Source: Bryobacterales bacterium
Lineage (GTDB): Bacteria > Acidobacteriota > Terriglobia > Bryobacterales > Bryobacteraceae
Direction of reading: 5' to 3'
DNA length: 44,642 bases
NCBI GenBank assembly: GCA_003167255.1
Contig: PMTR01000191.1
Span: forward strand, 49,121 to 93,762
The notes under the pieces were generated by a model. The model saw nothing but the letters and a program-made list of their open reading frames with translations. It did no database searches and had not been told where the DNA came from. The position numbers and the translations under genes are program-made. This document shows, piece after piece, positions 43,707-44,642 of this stretch (positions are counted from its first letter, which is position 1; every line of letters begins with the position of its first letter).

Positions 43707-44501
43707 CTATCGCTTCAATTCGAATCTCAGTTCCACATCGGCCTGGCTGCGCGGAAACCCCTGCGGCAATGGTGGAAAGGGCTGGGAATCCTGCACCGCG
43801 CGTTGTGCTGAAATATCCAGCGGCGCAATCCCGCTCTTTTGCGCCAGTTGCACGTTCGTTACCGATCCGTCCCGCTGAATTGTGAAAGTCACCACCACCG
43901 CCGGGGCCGTCATCAGCCGCGGGTTCACATCGGAGGTCTTCCAGTTGCGCGTTACCGCATCGCGGATCAGCGCGGCATACGCCCCGTACCGCTCGCCGAA
44001 CGGCGAGTTGCCCCCCACATTCACGCCGCCTCCGCCGCTCATCCCGAACTGCGGCGAGTTCACCCGCTGCCCAGCGTTCGAAAACACCTGGCTCTGGTCG
44101 TATTTCTGCTGGTCGCGCCACTTGTTCGGTTGCGAACCGGCTTCCGACGGCCGCTTCGGCGCCTTCTCGCTCTTCAGCGCAATCGCGTCCGGCGGTGGCG
44201 CCTTCACCTTCGGCATCGGTTTCGGTTTCACCTTCGGAGCTTCCGGCACCAGCGACTCCGTATCGTTCGCCACCGGGTTCTCGAGGCCCCCGCGATTCGG
44301 CAGCGGTATCGTCGCCACCGGGTTCACCATCACTCCGCCCAGCCCGCCGCCATGCGGGTCGCCCATGTTCAGCCGCGATCCCCGCTCCACCACCCCGGCC
44401 GCCAACAGCCCGCCGATCGCCAGACCGTGCAGCAACACCGACCCCCAGAACGATTGGAGCAAAGGCTCCGGGCGGTCCAGGATGTCGGCATGACCCGGCA
44501 T
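43707..44501 (-). CDS. TonB/TolA-like energy transducer
   Basis: A 264-residue protein. An N-terminal membrane anchor (LQSFWGSVLLHGLAIGGLLAAGVVE) is followed by a Pro/Lys-rich periplasmic region (EAPKVKPKPMPKVKAPPPD) and a C-terminal TonB-family domain (YAALIRDAVTRNWKTSDVNPRLMTAPAVVVTFTIQRDGSVTNVQL). It occupies the position of TolA in the Tol-Pal operon, but the C-terminal domain is TonB-like. The start at 44501 (MPGHADILDRPEP) precedes the anchor; upstream codons fall in the hairpin repeat. No tolQ/tolR is in the window, so the operon may lack them or have them elsewhere. Confidence 0.9.
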   Translation of the reverse strand: MPGHADILDRPEPLLQSFWGSVLLHGLAIGGLLAAGVVERGSRLNMGDPHGGGLGGVMVNPVATIPLPNRGGLENPVANDTESLVPEAPKVKPKPMPKVKAPPPDAIALKSEKAPKRPSEAGSQPNKWRDQQKYDQSQVFSNAGQRVNSPQFGMSGGGGVNVGGNSPFGERYGAYAALIRDAVTRNWKTSDVNPRLMTAPAVVVTFTIQRDGSVTNVQLAQKSGIAPLDISAQRAVQDSQPFPPLPQGFPRSQADVELRFELKR

Positions 44502-44518
44502 AGCTAGTCTCCCGTCCT

Positions 44519-44627
44519 GTGGGGCGGGCAATCCTGCCCGCAGCCGGCTTTCAGCCGGCTGGACCCGCTGGAAAGCGGGTCCGCAGCCTGAATAGGCTGC
44601 CCCACAAAGCGGCAGAGCCGCAACCAA
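44519..44627 (+). repeat. dispersed four-hairpin element, copy 3, with tail
   Basis: GTGGGG (44519-44524) leads into GCGGGCA, loop ATCC, TGCCCGC (44524-44541); AGCCGGCT, loop TTC, AGCCGGCT (44542-44560); GGACCCGCT, loop GGAA, AGCGGGTCC (44561-44582); GCAGCCT, loop GAAT, AGGCTGC (44583-44600), then CCCAC. A further hairpin GCGGC, loop AGA, GCCGC (44609-44621) and CAACCAA follow, shared with the start of the window. It sits 17 bases upstream of the TonB/TolA-like start. Confidence 0.9.
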
Positions 44628-44642
44628 TGTGAGATGCCGCCA

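Noticed and set aside
44519-44627. Possible CRISPR array in the repeated hairpin regions
   Set aside because: The repeats are palindromic modules of different sequence without spacers of constant length, and no cas gene is present.

Overview
The window looks like a chromosomal segment of an Acidobacteriota bacterium close to Candidatus Solibacter / Bryobacteraceae. The evidence is protein families known mainly from that group: a VWFA-related acidobacterial domain protein (TIGR03436 type), an M56 peptidase with a TIGR03435-type C-terminus, and two secreted proteins ending in a Solibacter C-terminal domain (TIGR03437 type). High GC content, many small toxin-antitoxin pairs and a Tol-Pal operon fit the same picture. 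All family calls come from reading the translated sequence; no search was run.

Layout. 1-2.5 kb: hairpin repeats, then an SDR with a membrane tail overlapping a CPBP-type membrane protease. 2.6-8.6 kb: metallophosphoesterase, bacterioferritin, the leftover 3' end of a DUF1501 gene, a secreted SBBP-repeat protein and an unidentified secreted protein. 8.7-15.4 kb: housekeeping genes (siroheme sulfite/nitrite reductase, purH, tadA), a single-domain response regulator and pirin. 15.6-20.2 kb: a BlaI repressor / M56 sensor-protease pair divergent from a VWFA-domain protein. 20.3-24 kb: a DUF433/DUF5615 toxin-antitoxin pair, then an aminotransferase - FAD oxidoreductase - YceI operon. 24-26.6 kb: a small HTH-like protein, cupin, PilZ and larB, bracketed by two inverted copies of a 125-bp palindromic element. 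26.8-34.4 kb: FG-GAP secreted protein, large zinc metalloprotease, a second DUF433/DUF5615 pair, a BrnT/BrnA pair and two tandem CPBP-type proteins. 34.5-40.2 kb: uvrA, an unknown 130-residue protein and an S46 peptidase. 40.4-44.5 kb: Tol-Pal operon on the minus strand (TonB/TolA-like, TolB, Pal, CpoB-like).

The most unusual structure lies outside the genes. At least two families of short palindromic elements sit between genes. In one, copies at 40311 and 44519 are strings of four consecutive hairpins whose loops are identical while the stems differ by paired, compensating substitutions; an inverted copy is at 34360. In the other, two copies (24080 and 26483, inverted) have long terminal inverted repeats, each itself a hairpin, around a conserved core. 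Their orientation appears to follow blocks of G-versus-C strand bias, which suggests local inversions at these elements. No tRNA, rRNA, CRISPR array, transposase or prophage was recognised.
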